From Blattamonas nauphoetae (Eukaryota; Preaxostyla; Oxymonadida), in NCBI GenBank assembly GCA_033064195.1, contig JARBJD010000047.1, positions 62,001 through 126,000 of the forward strand: a stretch of 64,000 nucleotides of DNA, read 5' to 3'. The position numbers and the translations under genes are program-made. This document shows positions 63,929 through 64,000 of this stretch, one piece after another. Below the pieces are notes generated by a model. That model saw only the letters and a list, made by a program, of their open reading frames with translations. It made no database searches and was not told the DNA's origin. Numbering within the stretch: position 1 is the stretch's first letter; each line of letters begins with the position of its first letter.

Positions 63929-64000
63929 ACTTCGTGTTTTGCATAAAGAACTTCAGAGCATGTGAAGAGAAGGTTGTTTGGTTGGAATCTTCAAAGAAAA

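Overview
The window looks like a compact, repeat-littered chromosome segment of an anaerobic protist, most likely an oxymonad (Preaxostyla, Blattamonas-like). This rests on the gene families (multi-copy SPRY genes, a beta-helix receptor ending in a pseudokinase, very long helical-repeat hypothetical proteins, a C69 dipeptidase, a saposin-like secreted protein), on spliceosomal introns of only about 29-61 nt in most genes, and on dense genes on both strands. The host name is an inference from remembered families. The standard genetic code fits: cytosolic HSP90 ends MEEVD then TAA, and CHMP1 ends TAG right after its MIM helix.

Layout. 1-2.8 kb: the 3' part of a helical-repeat gene and decayed relatives. 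2.85-3.77 kb: a 521-bp hAT-like MITE lying in the tail of a Lys/Glu-rich gene. 5.1-12.5 kb: one minus-strand helical-repeat gene split by a 4.65-kb DIRS-type fossil retroelement that keeps its inverted ends and internal complementary region. 12.7-19.9 kb: a 2,425-aa single-exon gene. 20-22 kb: a duplicated SPRY block with a Harbinger-like MITE. 22.1-26.9 kb: an ABCC-type transporter cut by a second copy of the 521-bp MITE. 27-35.7 kb: duplicated SPRY copies, a Mutator-like element with long inverted repeats, and a SPRY gene hit by two further elements. 35.8-41.8 kb: a PHO80-like cyclin, a charged coiled protein, an intact SPRY gene and a Ser/Pro-rich protein. 42.9-48.5 kb: the beta-helix receptor pseudokinase. 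48.6-51.3 kb: two more SPRY copies, one carrying a second 858-bp MITE. 51.7-64 kb: housekeeping and secretory genes (HSP90, a four-exon unknown, saposin-like, C69 peptidase, CHMP1, PABC/MLLE protein, unknowns).

The main theme is mobile-element insertion into genes. At least six element families are recognisable from terminal repeats and target duplications: DIRS (AAG at both flanks), hAT-like (8 bp), Mutator-like (9 bp), TA-target, Harbinger-like (TTA) and an unassigned 858-bp family (4 bp). In several cases removing the element and one target copy restores an open frame exactly, so these insertions are young, polymorphic or removed somehow. The SPRY family has a fixed four-exon design (exon 2 of 81-87 nt, exon 3 of 209 nt, exon 4 usually 102 nt), which allowed exact gene models and gave paralogous empty sites. 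No tRNA, rRNA or CRISPR was seen.
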